Shown here piece after piece: positions 27,753-36,936 of a stretch of 64,000 bases of DNA. Within the stretch, counting starts at the first letter, position 1. Each line of letters starts with the position of its first letter. The notes beneath the pieces are model-generated. The model saw only the letters and a program-made list of their open reading frames with translations, was not told the DNA's origin and searched no databases. A program made the translations under genes and the position numbers. Source of the stretch: Paenibacillus tritici (lineage in GTDB: Bacteria > Bacillota > Bacilli > Paenibacillales > Paenibacillaceae); NCBI RefSeq assembly GCF_013204885.1, contig NZ_JABMKX010000001.1:539284-603283 (forward strand), read 5' to 3'.

Positions 27753-28205
27753 ATGTTAGCAGGAATACTACTTGCGTTAATCGCGGGAGCGCTGGTCAGC
27801 TTACAGAATATTTTCAATGCCAAGGTCAATGAGCATACAGGCTCCTGGACCACCACCACACTGGTGCTGGGCATGGGCTTCGCCGCTTCTCTCCTCATGG
27901 GGCTGATCATGGAAGGGAAGAATATGTTCACGCTGCAGCATATGCAGCCCTGGTACTGGTTAAGCGGGATGATTGGAGTGGGGGTCGTGATCTGTCTGGT
28001 CCAGGCCACCAGAATCCTTGGCGCAACCTATGCCATTTCGATTGTGCTTACATCCCAGCTCGGATTCGCCTTGCTCTGGGATTCACTGGGCTGGCTGGGC
28101 CTTGCGAAGGTTCCGTTCTCGTTCAATCAACTGATCGGCGTTCTGATCATCGTCGGCGGCATTCTGGTATTCAAGCTGGGCGGAGCGCGTGAGTCCAGAG
28201 CTTAG
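27753..28205 (+). CDS. Small DMT family transporter, YdcZ (DUF606) type, second subunit
   Basis: 150 residues with about five membrane helices. The opening LIAGALVSLQNIFNAKVNEH parallels the first subunit's opening, indicating a tandem gene duplication. It ends with helix-rich LIGVLIIVGGILVFKLGG. The two adjacent half-size subunits likely assemble together in the membrane. AAGGGAGCAA lies upstream as ribosome site. A 7-bp tandem repeat and a terminator follow directly. Confidence 0.85.
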   Translation: MLAGILLALIAGALVSLQNIFNAKVNEHTGSWTTTTLVLGMGFAASLLMGLIMEGKNMFTLQHMQPWYWLSGMIGVGVVICLVQATRILGATYAISIVLTSQLGFALLWDSLGWLGLAKVPFSFNQLIGVLIIVGGILVFKLGGARESRA

Positions 28206-28207
28206 GG

Positions 28208-28252
28208 CTAGAGCGTAGAGCTAGAGCCTAGAGCCTAGAGCCTAGAGCTAGG
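28208..28252. repeat. Short tandem repeat of TAGAGCC-like heptamers
   Basis: About six copies of CTAGAGC/TAGAGCC follow the stop codon of the second YdcZ gene within 45 bp. It carries stop codons in several frames and is probably a slippage-derived microsatellite. Confidence 0.75.
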
Positions 28253-28290
28253 ATACCCGGTCCCGCCAGACCGTGGCCTGAAGTAACCCA

Positions 28291-28333
28291 AAGAAGCGCG
28301 TCTCCGTAGCTGGTACGGACCTGCGCTTCTTTT
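28291..28333. terminator. Bidirectional terminator between convergent genes
   Basis: AAGAAGCGC pairs with GCGCTTCTT, with an inner stem TCCGTA/TACGGA. T-runs flank it on the plus strand and A-runs on the other side. It would end both the YdcZ operon and the minus-strand collagen-like gene. Confidence 0.8.
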
Positions 28334-28357
28334 GTATGCAGACTGCTGCAGCTTCTG

Positions 28358-29977
<1,620 letters not shown>

Positions 29978-30108
29978 CTAATGATCTTAATCGCGCAGGA
30001 TAACAAAATCCCAATTATTAACATATTCGATTAGGAGGTGAACGGTTCGCATTTACAAGATAATAGACAATAGTTTGTGAGTGCGATATCTGAAGCTGTC
30101 CCATGATA

Positions 30109-30362
30109 TAAAAGGTGCACTAATGCACCTCATTTGCTCATTTAGCTCGCATCCGAGGAATTCAAGTGCACTAATACACCTCATTCGCTCATTTACCCCG
30201 CATCCGAGGAATTCAGGTGCACTAATACACCTCATTCGCTCATTTACCCCGCATTCGGTAAATTCAAGTGTACTAATGCACCTCATTCGCTCATTTACCC
30301 CGCATCCGGTAAATTCAAGTGTACTAATGCACCTCATTGGCTCACTTACCCCGCATCCGGTG
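30109..30362. repeat. 51-bp tandem repeat array with hairpin in each unit
   Basis: Five units have their GTG(C/T)AC core at 30115, 30166, 30217, 30268 and 30319, exactly 51 bp apart. Each contains an inverted repeat of the type GGTGCACTAATGCACC followed by TCATT(C/T)GCTCATTTA. The array fills much of the 440-bp gap between the collagen-like gene start and the trpD2-like gene end. Nothing else was recognised in that gap (29963-30402). Confidence 0.92.
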
Positions 30363-30402
30363 ATCCGTCTGCCTTCCTTTCCACCAGCAGCCGCAGCTTA
30401 GT

Positions 30403-31452
30403 TTATCCCTGCCCGAGTGAGGCTGCCTTTCGGCCCAGCATGGCGTTTTGCCATTTCAGATACGTCTCCCAGGCCAGGCCGTTGTCCAGCAGAGGCTTGC
30501 AGGTATAGACGCCTTCCTCAATGGAATTCACACGGCCGGCAGCATGTAGTCTGGCTGCTGCGTTCAGCAGCGTCTGGTTGTAGTAGGCCATATGCCCGCC
30601 GCCTTGCAGGACTTCCTCGGCAGTACGCAGCTGCCGTGCTGCGGTCCACTCCAGCTCTGCGGGTACAGTTACCTCCAGGCCGAGCGCCTCCGGGTCGATG
30701 ATGTCCAGCTCTGCGGCTCCGTTCTGAATACGGTATACACGGTTCGGGCGGTCAATGTACAGATCCTCCGAGCCTTCCACGCCTTGAACCACCAGCCCCC
30801 GCTGATAGCCAAGCTTCACAATGAGCCGGGAGATCCGGTCGAACACTGTATTATGAAAAATACCGAATACAATAAACGGCGAGCATGAATAGTCAATAAG
30901 CTTCTCAGCTGTGTTGAAGATCGTGCGCATCCCGATATCCTCACGGAGTCCGCGAAGCTCCCCCAGCGGCGGGCACCACTGCTCCGACTTCACGAACAGC
31001 ACACCGCTGGCTTCGGCGGCTTCAATGGCGGCCTTGCGGCTCAGACTTGTCACATCTACTCCGCTGGCTTGGATCAGATCCTGTAGCGTAATTCCCCATT
31101 TGGGCGGCAAGCCCGCTGAACCATGCAGGGTGACCGGCAGACCTGCGGCTGACAGCAGGAAGGCCGTAGGGAAGGTAGCGATGAAGGAATGAACCCTGCC
31201 GTCATACGGACCGGCACAGTCTATTCCCTGGTGTACAGGTTCCCGAAGGGCATATTTACGGCAGACAGCGACAAAAGCCTCCAGCTCCTCCAGGCTCTCC
31301 AGCTTCATACGTTCTGCGATCAGGAACGCCCCGATCTGCACCGGTGAAGCGGTCTGCCCTAGAATGGCCTCCGCCGCATATTCAGCTTCCCCGTAGCTTA
31401 AATCCTTCGCACCGCGTTTACCGCGGGCTACTTCCTTGAGAATATTAATCAT
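30403..31452 (-). CDS. TrpD2-like (YbiB-type) protein of the anthranilate phosphoribosyltransferase fold
   Basis: 349 residues with the N-terminal helical and C-terminal alpha/beta layout of TrpD. The PRPP-binding GTGGD of true anthranilate phosphoribosyltransferase is replaced by GPYDGR near residue 81, and no trp gene is adjacent. This fits the TrpD2/YbiB group, members of which lack the tryptophan activity and bind nucleic acid. AAGGAG precedes the ATG. It lies 12 bp after the ANTAR gene in one minus-strand unit facing the nitrite reductase operon, which suggests a role linked to nitrogen regulation. That link is inference. Confidence 0.75.
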   Translation of the reverse strand: MINILKEVARGKRGAKDLSYGEAEYAAEAILGQTASPVQIGAFLIAERMKLESLEELEAFVAVCRKYALREPVHQGIDCAGPYDGRVHSFIATFPTAFLLSAAGLPVTLHGSAGLPPKWGITLQDLIQASGVDVTSLSRKAAIEAAEASGVLFVKSEQWCPPLGELRGLREDIGMRTIFNTAEKLIDYSCSPFIVFGIFHNTVFDRISRLIVKLGYQRGLVVQGVEGSEDLYIDRPNRVYRIQNGAAELDIIDPEALGLEVTVPAELEWTAARQLRTAEEVLQGGGHMAYYNQTLLNAAARLHAAGRVNSIEEGVYTCKPLLDNGLAWETYLKWQNAMLGRKAASLGQG

Positions 31453-31464
31453 ATGGAATTCTCC

Positions 31465-32061
31465 TTAAGTTTGATCCTGCAGCATCTGGTAGACCTTGAC
31501 GATGGAGGTTGCCACATCTACGATCCGTTTACGTTCATTCATCGCCTGCTTGCGCAGCAGGTCGTAGGCTTCCGATTCACTGATCTTCTTGGCTTGGGAC
31601 AGGATGCCCTTGGCCATGTCAATCCATTTGCGTTCCTCGATCCGGGACAATAGCTGCTCCCGTTCCTTCAGCCATTGCTTGCGCTCGAAGCATTGCCTGG
31701 AGCTGAAGTGAAGCATCCAGTGGATCTCCGGGGACTTCATCGCAGGAGACAGAATTCCGTCTACCATAATGTCGTCGCCGCAGGCGGAGACGGATAAGGT
31801 AGAGGTCAGCGGGGTGCACCACCATAATACCGGGGCGACCTTATGCCGGACCAGCAGGGCTCTCCAGCTGCTGATATCCGTTACCGGAAGGTTGAGGATG
31901 AAGGCGTCCGCATCGCCGATGAGCGGGGCGGCTTGTTCGGGAGAAGCTGCTGTTCCTACTACATAACCACAGGAGCTGAGGATACTGTCAGGGCTCCCTG
32001 AGGAGCGCGCTTCTGCGGGGTTCTCTGTTCCAGCGGGCTCAATAACCAACAGGGAATGCAT
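31465..32061 (-). CDS. ANTAR-domain RNA-binding antiterminator with degenerate receiver
   Basis: 198 residues from ATG 32061, which has AAAGGAG 12 bp upstream; the longer frame to 32130 has no ribosome site. Residues 1-120 look like a receiver domain, but the phospho-acceptor position reads FILNLPVTD with Asn57 instead of Asp, so phosphorylation is unlikely. Residues about 140-195 are an ANTAR domain (KGILSQAKKISESEAYDLLRK-type core, split here to stay short: AKGILSQ, SEAYDLLR). ANTAR proteins bind paired hexaloop hairpins in nascent RNA and prevent terminator formation. A matching target lies in the nirB leader 210 bp away, so this protein probably switches the nitrite operon on. Confidence 0.87.
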   Translation of the reverse strand: MHSLLVIEPAGTENPAEARSSGSPDSILSSCGYVVGTAASPEQAAPLIGDADAFILNLPVTDISSWRALLVRHKVAPVLWWCTPLTSTLSVSACGDDIMVDGILSPAMKSPEIHWMLHFSSRQCFERKQWLKEREQLLSRIEERKWIDMAKGILSQAKKISESEAYDLLRKQAMNERKRIVDVATSIVKVYQMLQDQT

Positions 32062-32138
32062 AGGTGGACGACGCTCCTTTAGATCATAATAGGGGCACTG
32101 TGAAGGATTCGGCAGAATACAATCACACACTATCTTAA

Positions 32139-32155
32139 TGTTATATTATATAACA
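32139..32155. promoter_or_regulatory. GlnR/TnrA box, perfect consensus
   Basis: TGTTATATTATATAACA matches TGTNAN7TNACA at every fixed position. It lies in the divergent region, 78 bp upstream of the ANTAR gene start and about 95 bp upstream of the nir -10. GlnR/TnrA bind this motif according to nitrogen status. A separate perfect palindrome AGATTACGTAATCT sits just beyond it at 32157-32170. Confidence 0.75.
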
Positions 32156-32201
32156 CAGATTACGTAATCTTGTCGATAAATTAAATTAATTAAATTTTAT
32201 A

Positions 32202-32218
32202 TGTCATAATTATTGACG
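32202..32218. promoter_or_regulatory. GlnR/TnrA-like box overlapping nir -35
   Basis: TGTCATAATTATTGACG matches TGTNAN7TNACA except for the last base. It covers the -35 of the nir promoter, so bound regulator could block or position polymerase. Confidence 0.6.
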
Positions 32219-32242
32219 TATGGCAAAAGTCTGTAGTATAGT
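32213..32242 (+). promoter_or_regulatory. Promoter of the nirBDC-cobA operon
   Basis: TTGACG (32213-32218; the A-T count puts TTGAC at 32213-32217) is separated by 18 bp from TATAGT (32237-32242), a 5/6 match to the -10. Transcription would start near 32249, giving a leader of about 150 nt that holds the ANTAR target and terminator. Confidence 0.65.
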
Positions 32243-32267
32243 CGTTTTAACAAATTCATCAATTCTA

Positions 32268-32311
32268 CGGATACAACGATGTATCCGGCTGAAGCGGCAA
32301 TGGCGCCTGCT
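32268..32311 (+). promoter_or_regulatory. ANTAR antiterminator RNA element in nir leader
   Basis: Hairpin 1: stem CGGATAC (32268-32274) and GTATCCG (32281-32287) with hexaloop AACGAT. Hairpin 2: AGCGGC (32293-32298) pairing GCC-T-GCT (32305-32311, one bulged T) with hexaloop AATGGC. Both loops have A at position 1 and G at position 4, the defining feature of ANTAR targets, and only five bases separate the hairpins. The 3' arm of hairpin 2 is the 5' arm of the following terminator. Confidence 0.88.
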
Positions 32312-32378
32312 CTCACTTAAATCGCTAACGGGAAATGTATGTTTCCGGGCGGAGTGAAGCGGGCTATTTCTGTTGTTT
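32305..32378 (+). terminator. Leader terminator competing with ANTAR hairpin 2
   Basis: GCCTGCTCTCACT (32305-32317) pairs with AGTGA-AGCGGGC (32353-32364) with one bulged C and one T-G pair, followed by TATTTCTGTTGTTT. The first seven bases are shared with ANTAR hairpin 2, so the two folds exclude each other. The loop holds a small GGAAA/TTTCC hairpin. Confidence 0.82.
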
Positions 32379-32401
32379 ACCTGGAGAGGAGAGAGATAGA
32401 G

Positions 32402-34831
32402 ATGACAGCAAAGCGCAAAAAACTGATACTAGTCGGCAACGGAATGGCAGGGGTGAGGGTGATTGAGCATCTGCTCAAATTAGCGCCGGAGGCTTACGAG
32501 ATTACGATCTTCGGCTCAGAGCCTTATCCCAATTATAACCGGATCATGTTGTCTTCCGTCCTTGCAGGCGGGGCGAGTCTGGATGAGATCGTAATTAACG
32601 ACCTGGAGTGGTACCGCAGCTTCAATATCACATTGTACACGGGACACACGGTAACTTCTATTGATACTGCTGCACATAGGGTCTATACAGACCAGGGAAT
32701 CACCGCTGAGTACGATGAGCTGATTCTGGCTACCGGCTCCAATCCCTTCATGCTGCCGATCCCGGGTGCAGAGAAGGAGGGCGTCATTGCCTTCCGCGAC
32801 ATCAAGGATACCCAGATCATGCAGGACGTATCGCAAAAATATACCAAGGCGCTTGTGATCGGCGGCGGTCTGCTCGGACTGGAGGCGGCAAGAGGCCTGC
32901 TGCATCTGGGGATGAACGTATCGGTGGTTCATATCCACGAGTACATCATGGAGCGTCAGCTCGACGAGTCCGCATCCCGTATGCTGCGGGGGGAGTTGGA
33001 GGCTCAGGGGATGAGATTCCTGCTTAAGAAGCAGTCCGAAGCCATTCTCGGCAAAAAGAGAGTCAAAGGACTGCTGTTCGCAGACGGTGAAACGGCGGAA
33101 GCAGATCTGATCGTGATGGCTGTAGGGATCAAGCCGAATGTGGAGCTCGCCCGGAGCAGCGGGATTGAAGTCAGCCGGGGAATCGTTGTGAATGATTATA
33201 TGGAGACCAATCTCCCCGGCATCTACGCCGTCGGGGAGTGTGCGGAGCATCGCGGCATTGCCTACGGCCTGGTGGCCCCGCTCTACGAGCAAGGCGCTGT
33301 GCTGGCTAAAAGACTGGCGGGTGTGCCCACCGAGGGATATGCCGGTTCGGTAACTTCAACCAAGCTGAAGGTATCCGGGGTGGATGTATTCTCAGCAGGG
33401 CAGTACAACGAGCAGCCCGGAACGAAGGCGCTCAGATTCCAGGACGAGACAGAAGGCGTATATAAGAAGCTGGTGATCAGCGGGGATAAGCTGGTCGGTG
33501 CCGTACTGTTCGGCGATACGAATGACGGCGCGGAGCTTTTCTCAATGATCAAGAAAGGCGAGAACATCAAGGGGCGCGAGAAAGAGCTGCTGCTCGGTGT
33601 TCCGGCGGATGCGCTGGCTTCCCCCAAAGGCAACCGGCTGGAAGGGATGGCAGATGACGAGATCATCTGCGGCTGCAACGGCGTCACGAAGGGAACGATT
33701 GCTAATGCGATTACCTCCGGGGGCTGTACCAGTGCCCTGCAAATCAAATCCTGCACCAAAGCATCGGCTTCCTGCGGCGGCTGCAAGCCGCTGGTGGAGG
33801 GACTGCTCCAGCTGTATGCCGGTGAGGCTGCCGTTACGGTCAAGGAAGGAATCTGCGGCTGCACTACACTCGGACGGGATGAGATTGTCGCTGAAATCAA
33901 GCGGATGAAGCTGACAACGGTCAGGGAAGTCATGCATGTACTGGACTGGAGCAATGAAGAAGGCTGCCCCAAATGCCGGCCTTCCCTGAATTACTACCTG
34001 GGCATGCTCTGGCCGGAGGAATATGTGGATGAGAATGAATCCAGGTACACCAATGAGCGCTACCACGCTAACATCCAGAAGGATGGAACCTATTCTGTGG
34101 TGCCGAGAATCTACGGGGGTGTCACTTCACCAGCCGATTTGATCAAGATTGCGGAGGTTGCCGTTAAATACGATGTGCCGCTGGTCAAGTTCACCGGCGG
34201 GCAACGGCTCGATCTGCTTGGCGTGAAGAAGGAGGATCTGCCGAAGATGTGGGAGGAGCTGGATATGCCCTCCGGCCATGCCTACGGCAAAACACTGCGC
34301 ACAGTGAAGACCTGTGTAGGCTCCACCTATTGCCGCTTCGGCACCCAGGATGCCATGGGAATGGGCATCCGGCTGGAGAAGGCTTTTGAACGGATGAATG
34401 CTCCGGGGAAGGTGAAGCTGGCGGTATCCGGTTGTCCGCGCAACTGTGCGGAAGCGACGATCAAGGACTTCGGGATTGTGGCGATTGACGGCGGCTGGGA
34501 GCTGCATATCGGCGGCAACGGCGGTGTTCATGTCCGGGCCACAGATCTGCTCTGTGTGGTGAAGACCGATGATGAGGTGCTGGAATGGGCAAGTGCGTTC
34601 CTGCAATATTACCGTGAGAATGCCGGATGGAATGAACGGACGGCGCAGTGGGTGGAGCGTGTGGGCCTGGAGAGCATCAAGCAGGCGCTGGAATCCCGTG
34701 AAGAACGGCTGGCCCTTATGGAGAGAATTCAGAAGGCGCTCAGCCTCACAACCGATCCATGGAAGCAAATTGTGAATACACCGGAGCTGCGCAAGAATTT
34801 CGAACCGATCTCTTTACCCGAGACGGTCTAA
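32402..34831 (+). CDS. nirB: Assimilatory nitrite reductase large subunit
   Basis: 809 residues from ATG 32402, preceded by GAGAGGAGAG. An in-frame ATG at 32339 lies in the leader terminator and is rejected. Domains: FAD/NAD(P)H-binding pyridine nucleotide-disulphide reductase fold (GNGMAG near 11, second nucleotide fold GGGLLG near 150), two BFD-like [2Fe-2S] segments opening CGCNG near 420 and CGCTT near 485, then nitrite/sulfite reductase half-domain and the siroheme-[4Fe-4S] site with TCVGSTYC (near 640) and SGCPRNC (near 680). It reduces nitrite to ammonium in the cytosol with NADH or NADPH. Length agrees with Bacillus NasD (about 805). It is the first gene of nirB-nirD-nirC-cobA. Confidence 0.96.
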   Translation: MTAKRKKLILVGNGMAGVRVIEHLLKLAPEAYEITIFGSEPYPNYNRIMLSSVLAGGASLDEIVINDLEWYRSFNITLYTGHTVTSIDTAAHRVYTDQGITAEYDELILATGSNPFMLPIPGAEKEGVIAFRDIKDTQIMQDVSQKYTKALVIGGGLLGLEAARGLLHLGMNVSVVHIHEYIMERQLDESASRMLRGELEAQGMRFLLKKQSEAILGKKRVKGLLFADGETAEADLIVMAVGIKPNVELARSSGIEVSRGIVVNDYMETNLPGIYAVGECAEHRGIAYGLVAPLYEQGAVLAKRLAGVPTEGYAGSVTSTKLKVSGVDVFSAGQYNEQPGTKALRFQDETEGVYKKLVISGDKLVGAVLFGDTNDGAELFSMIKKGENIKGREKELLLGVPADALASPKGNRLEGMADDEIICGCNGVTKGTIANAITSGGCTSALQIKSCTKASASCGGCKPLVEGLLQLYAGEAAVTVKEGICGCTTLGRDEIVAEIKRMKLTTVREVMHVLDWSNEEGCPKCRPSLNYYLGMLWPEEYVDENESRYTNERYHANIQKDGTYSVVPRIYGGVTSPADLIKIAEVAVKYDVPLVKFTGGQRLDLLGVKKEDLPKMWEELDMPSGHAYGKTLRTVKTCVGSTYCRFGTQDAMGMGIRLEKAFERMNAPGKVKLAVSGCPRNCAEATIKDFGIVAIDGGWELHIGGNGGVHVRATDLLCVVKTDDEVLEWASAFLQYYRENAGWNERTAQWVERVGLESIKQALESREERLALMERIQKALSLTTDPWKQIVNTPELRKNFEPISLPETV

Positions 34832-34844
34832 GGAGGCCCTCAAG

Positions 34845-35162
34845 ATGACAATGACCAAATTGCTAGTCGGTAACCTTAAGGATGTAGATATTAAAGGATC
34901 ACGCAAATTACAGGTCGGAGATACCGAGATTGCCTTATTCAGACTAAGCAGCGGTGAGGTGCTGGCGGTAGAGAATAAATGCCCGCATAAAGGCGGGCTT
35001 CTCTCCGAAGGGATGGTCTGCGGCTCCAAGGTGCATTGTCCGCTCCATGACTGGCGGATTGAGCTTCATACCGGTGAGGTGCAGGCGCCTGATACGGGGC
35101 ATGTAACCACCTATGAGGTTGAAGTCGATCCGCTCACCGGCAGCTTGTACTTAACGATCTAA
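34845..35162 (+). CDS. nirD: Nitrite reductase small subunit, Rieske type
   Basis: 105 residues. Rieske ligands are intact: CPH near residue 46 and CPLH near 66, so it probably binds a [2Fe-2S] cluster. It is the small subunit partner of NirB (NasE in Bacillus). AGGAGGCCC lies 7 bp before the ATG and the gap to nirB is 13 bp, so it belongs to the same operon. Confidence 0.95.
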   Translation: MTMTKLLVGNLKDVDIKGSRKLQVGDTEIALFRLSSGEVLAVENKCPHKGGLLSEGMVCGSKVHCPLHDWRIELHTGEVQAPDTGHVTTYEVEVDPLTGSLYLTI

Positions 35163-35191
35163 TTCATCCGATTGCATAAGGGGGATTCATA

Positions 35192-36061
35192 ATGGACTAT
35201 GTCAAACCAAGTGAAGTGCTGGGCTCCATGATCGAAGCAGGGAAATCCAAAGCAGAATTAAGCGTCATGCAGCTAATCGTCCGCGGAAGTCTCGGCGGTG
35301 CCATTCTGGCTTGTGCCACAACCCTGGCCTTCACGGCAGCCGCACAGACCAAGATCCCTATGGTTGGGGCTCTGCTGTTCCCGGTAGGCTTCGTGATGAT
35401 CATCCTCCTTGGTCTTGAGCTGGTTACAGGCAGCTTCGCCCTGATTCCGCTGGCTGTCCTGGAGAAGCAGACTACAGTCAGACGGATGCTGGGGAACTAT
35501 TTGTGGGTCATTACCGGTCACTTAATCGGCTGTGCCGTCTATGCCGCCCTCTATGGGCTGACGATTACGAAGATGGGAACCGACATGTCGAATCCCCTGG
35601 TGCAGACGCTGATTACAGCCAGTGAGGGCAAGACAACGGCATATCAGAGTATGGGTGCGGAGGGGATGGCGCTGGCCTTCATTAAGGCCATGCTTTGCAA
35701 CTGGATGGTTACACTGGGCGCCGTCATGGCGATGACCTCCAAGTCCACTTCCGGCAAAATCTTCGCCATGTGGCTGCCGATCCTGACCTTCTTCGGGCAG
35801 GGCTTCGAGCATACAGTAGTCAATTTCTTCGTCATTCCTGCGGGTATGATGCTCGGGGCGAATGTGACTATGGCGGACTGGTGGATCTGGAACGGTATTC
35901 CCGTTCTGCTCGGCAACTTCGCCGGAGGGCTGCTGTTCACTGGCCTGCTCCTCTATTTGTCGATCAAGAGCAAGAGGCCCGCAGGAACCCCGGCAGCAGA
36001 GCTTCCGGGACGGGGAGAAGCATTGCGGCCAGGTACACCCGTCTTGGAGAAAAGCCTATGA
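35192..36061 (+). CDS. nirC: Formate/nitrite transporter (FNT) family channel
   Basis: 289 residues with six membrane helices and a polar C-terminal tail. FNT motifs include LGLELVTGSFALIPLA near 72-87, MLCNWMVTLGAVMA near 168 and FEHTVVNFFVIPAGMM near 208, where His is the central pore residue. It passes nitrite across the membrane and is encoded between the reductase and siroheme genes, which supports nitrite over formate. AAGGGGGA precedes the ATG. Its stop overlaps the start of cobA by 4 bp. Confidence 0.92.
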   Translation: MDYVKPSEVLGSMIEAGKSKAELSVMQLIVRGSLGGAILACATTLAFTAAAQTKIPMVGALLFPVGFVMIILLGLELVTGSFALIPLAVLEKQTTVRRMLGNYLWVITGHLIGCAVYAALYGLTITKMGTDMSNPLVQTLITASEGKTTAYQSMGAEGMALAFIKAMLCNWMVTLGAVMAMTSKSTSGKIFAMWLPILTFFGQGFEHTVVNFFVIPAGMMLGANVTMADWWIWNGIPVLLGNFAGGLLFTGLLLYLSIKSKRPAGTPAAELPGRGEALRPGTPVLEKSL

Positions 36062-36825
36062 AGCGGGGGAGCATATCCATTGTCGGAGCAGGTCCGGGTG
36101 ATCCCGAGCTGATTACGCTCAAGGCGCTGCGCCGTATACAGAATGCCGATGTGATTCTGTACGACCGGCTGGTGAACGAGGAATTGCTGAACTATGCTCC
36201 AAGTGAGGCTGTACGCATCTATTGCGGCAAAGCGCCGGGCCTGCACTCGATGCCGCAGGAAGCTACCGAGCGGCTGATGATCAGACACGCCGCAGCCGGA
36301 AGTCATGTGGTCCGCCTGAAGGGCGGGGACCCGTTTGTCTTCGGAAGAGGCGGGGAGGAGGCGTTATCCGCCGCCGCAGCCGGAATCCCTTACGAAGTCA
36401 TTCCGGGCATTACCTCGGCGGTTGGCGCCGCCGCTTCTGCCGGAATCCCGCTGACGCACCGCGGAGTTGCCGCCTCTTTCGCCATCGTGACCGGCAGCCG
36501 CTGCCAGGCCGAAGATTCCCCGGTACGCTGGGAGGCGCTGGCCCATAGTGTGGACACGCTGGTCATCTATATGGGCGTCAGCAAGCTGGGCGACATCCGT
36601 AAGGAGCTGCTGGGACACGGCAAAGATCCGCAGACACCTGTAGCACTGATTGAGAACGGAACAACCGTACGCGAACGGACGGTAACCGGAACGCTTGGCA
36701 ATATCGACAAGGTAGCCGCGGCGATGAAGATCAGCAATCCGGCAATCATTATTATGGGCGAGGTAGTCAAGGTCAGAGCGGAGCTGCTCAGCCTGGAGGA
36801 AGCCGTGCGTTCACAGATTGGCTGA
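36058..36825 (+). CDS. cobA: Uroporphyrinogen-III C-methyltransferase (SUMT)
   Basis: 255 residues from ATG 36058, which overlaps the nirC stop (ATGA). Longer in-frame extension back to 35695 is antecedent sequence inside nirC and is rejected. Motifs: ISIVGAGPGDPELITLKA near 6-23, RLKGGDPFVFGRGGEE near 86, VIPGITSA near 117 and PLTHRG near 135. It makes precorrin-2 from uroporphyrinogen III with SAM, the first step to siroheme, the NirB cofactor. It corresponds to Bacillus NasF. The later siroheme enzymes are not in the window. Confidence 0.95.
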   Translation: MKRGSISIVGAGPGDPELITLKALRRIQNADVILYDRLVNEELLNYAPSEAVRIYCGKAPGLHSMPQEATERLMIRHAAAGSHVVRLKGGDPFVFGRGGEEALSAAAAGIPYEVIPGITSAVGAAASAGIPLTHRGVAASFAIVTGSRCQAEDSPVRWEALAHSVDTLVIYMGVSKLGDIRKELLGHGKDPQTPVALIENGTTVRERTVTGTLGNIDKVAAAMKISNPAIIIMGEVVKVRAELLSLEEAVRSQIG

Positions 36826-36839
36826 AGAAGAAATAGAGT

Positions 36840-36890
36840 CAGGCGTTGACATGTCCCGGGCAGCAATCCGGTTATGTCGGCGCCTGTTTC
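36840..36890 (+). terminator. Intrinsic terminator of the nir operon
   Basis: CAGGCGTTGACAT (36840-36852) pairs fully with ATGTCGGCGCCTG (36874-36886), including two G-T pairs, and TTTC follows. The embedded TTGACA is therefore probably part of the hairpin and not a promoter. Confidence 0.8.
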
Positions 36891-36936
36891 TATGTTATAT
36901 TAAAATACGGCAAAACCCTAAGAGGAGGAATTTCAG

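Noticed and set aside
30109..30362. CRISPR array
   Set aside because: Units are contiguous 51-bp repeats without unique spacers, and no cas gene is present.
32339..32401. Longer N-terminus for nirB
   Set aside because: The upstream ATG lies in the leader terminator; the ribosome site GAGAGGAGAG serves ATG 32402, which matches the family start.
35695..36057. Extended N-terminus for cobA
   Set aside because: The extension runs out of frame through nirC; the SUMT family begins at the motif after ATG 36058.
36846..36851. TTGACA as promoter for the HesB-like gene
   Set aside because: It is part of a fully paired 13-bp terminator stem and has no -10 at 16-18 bp.
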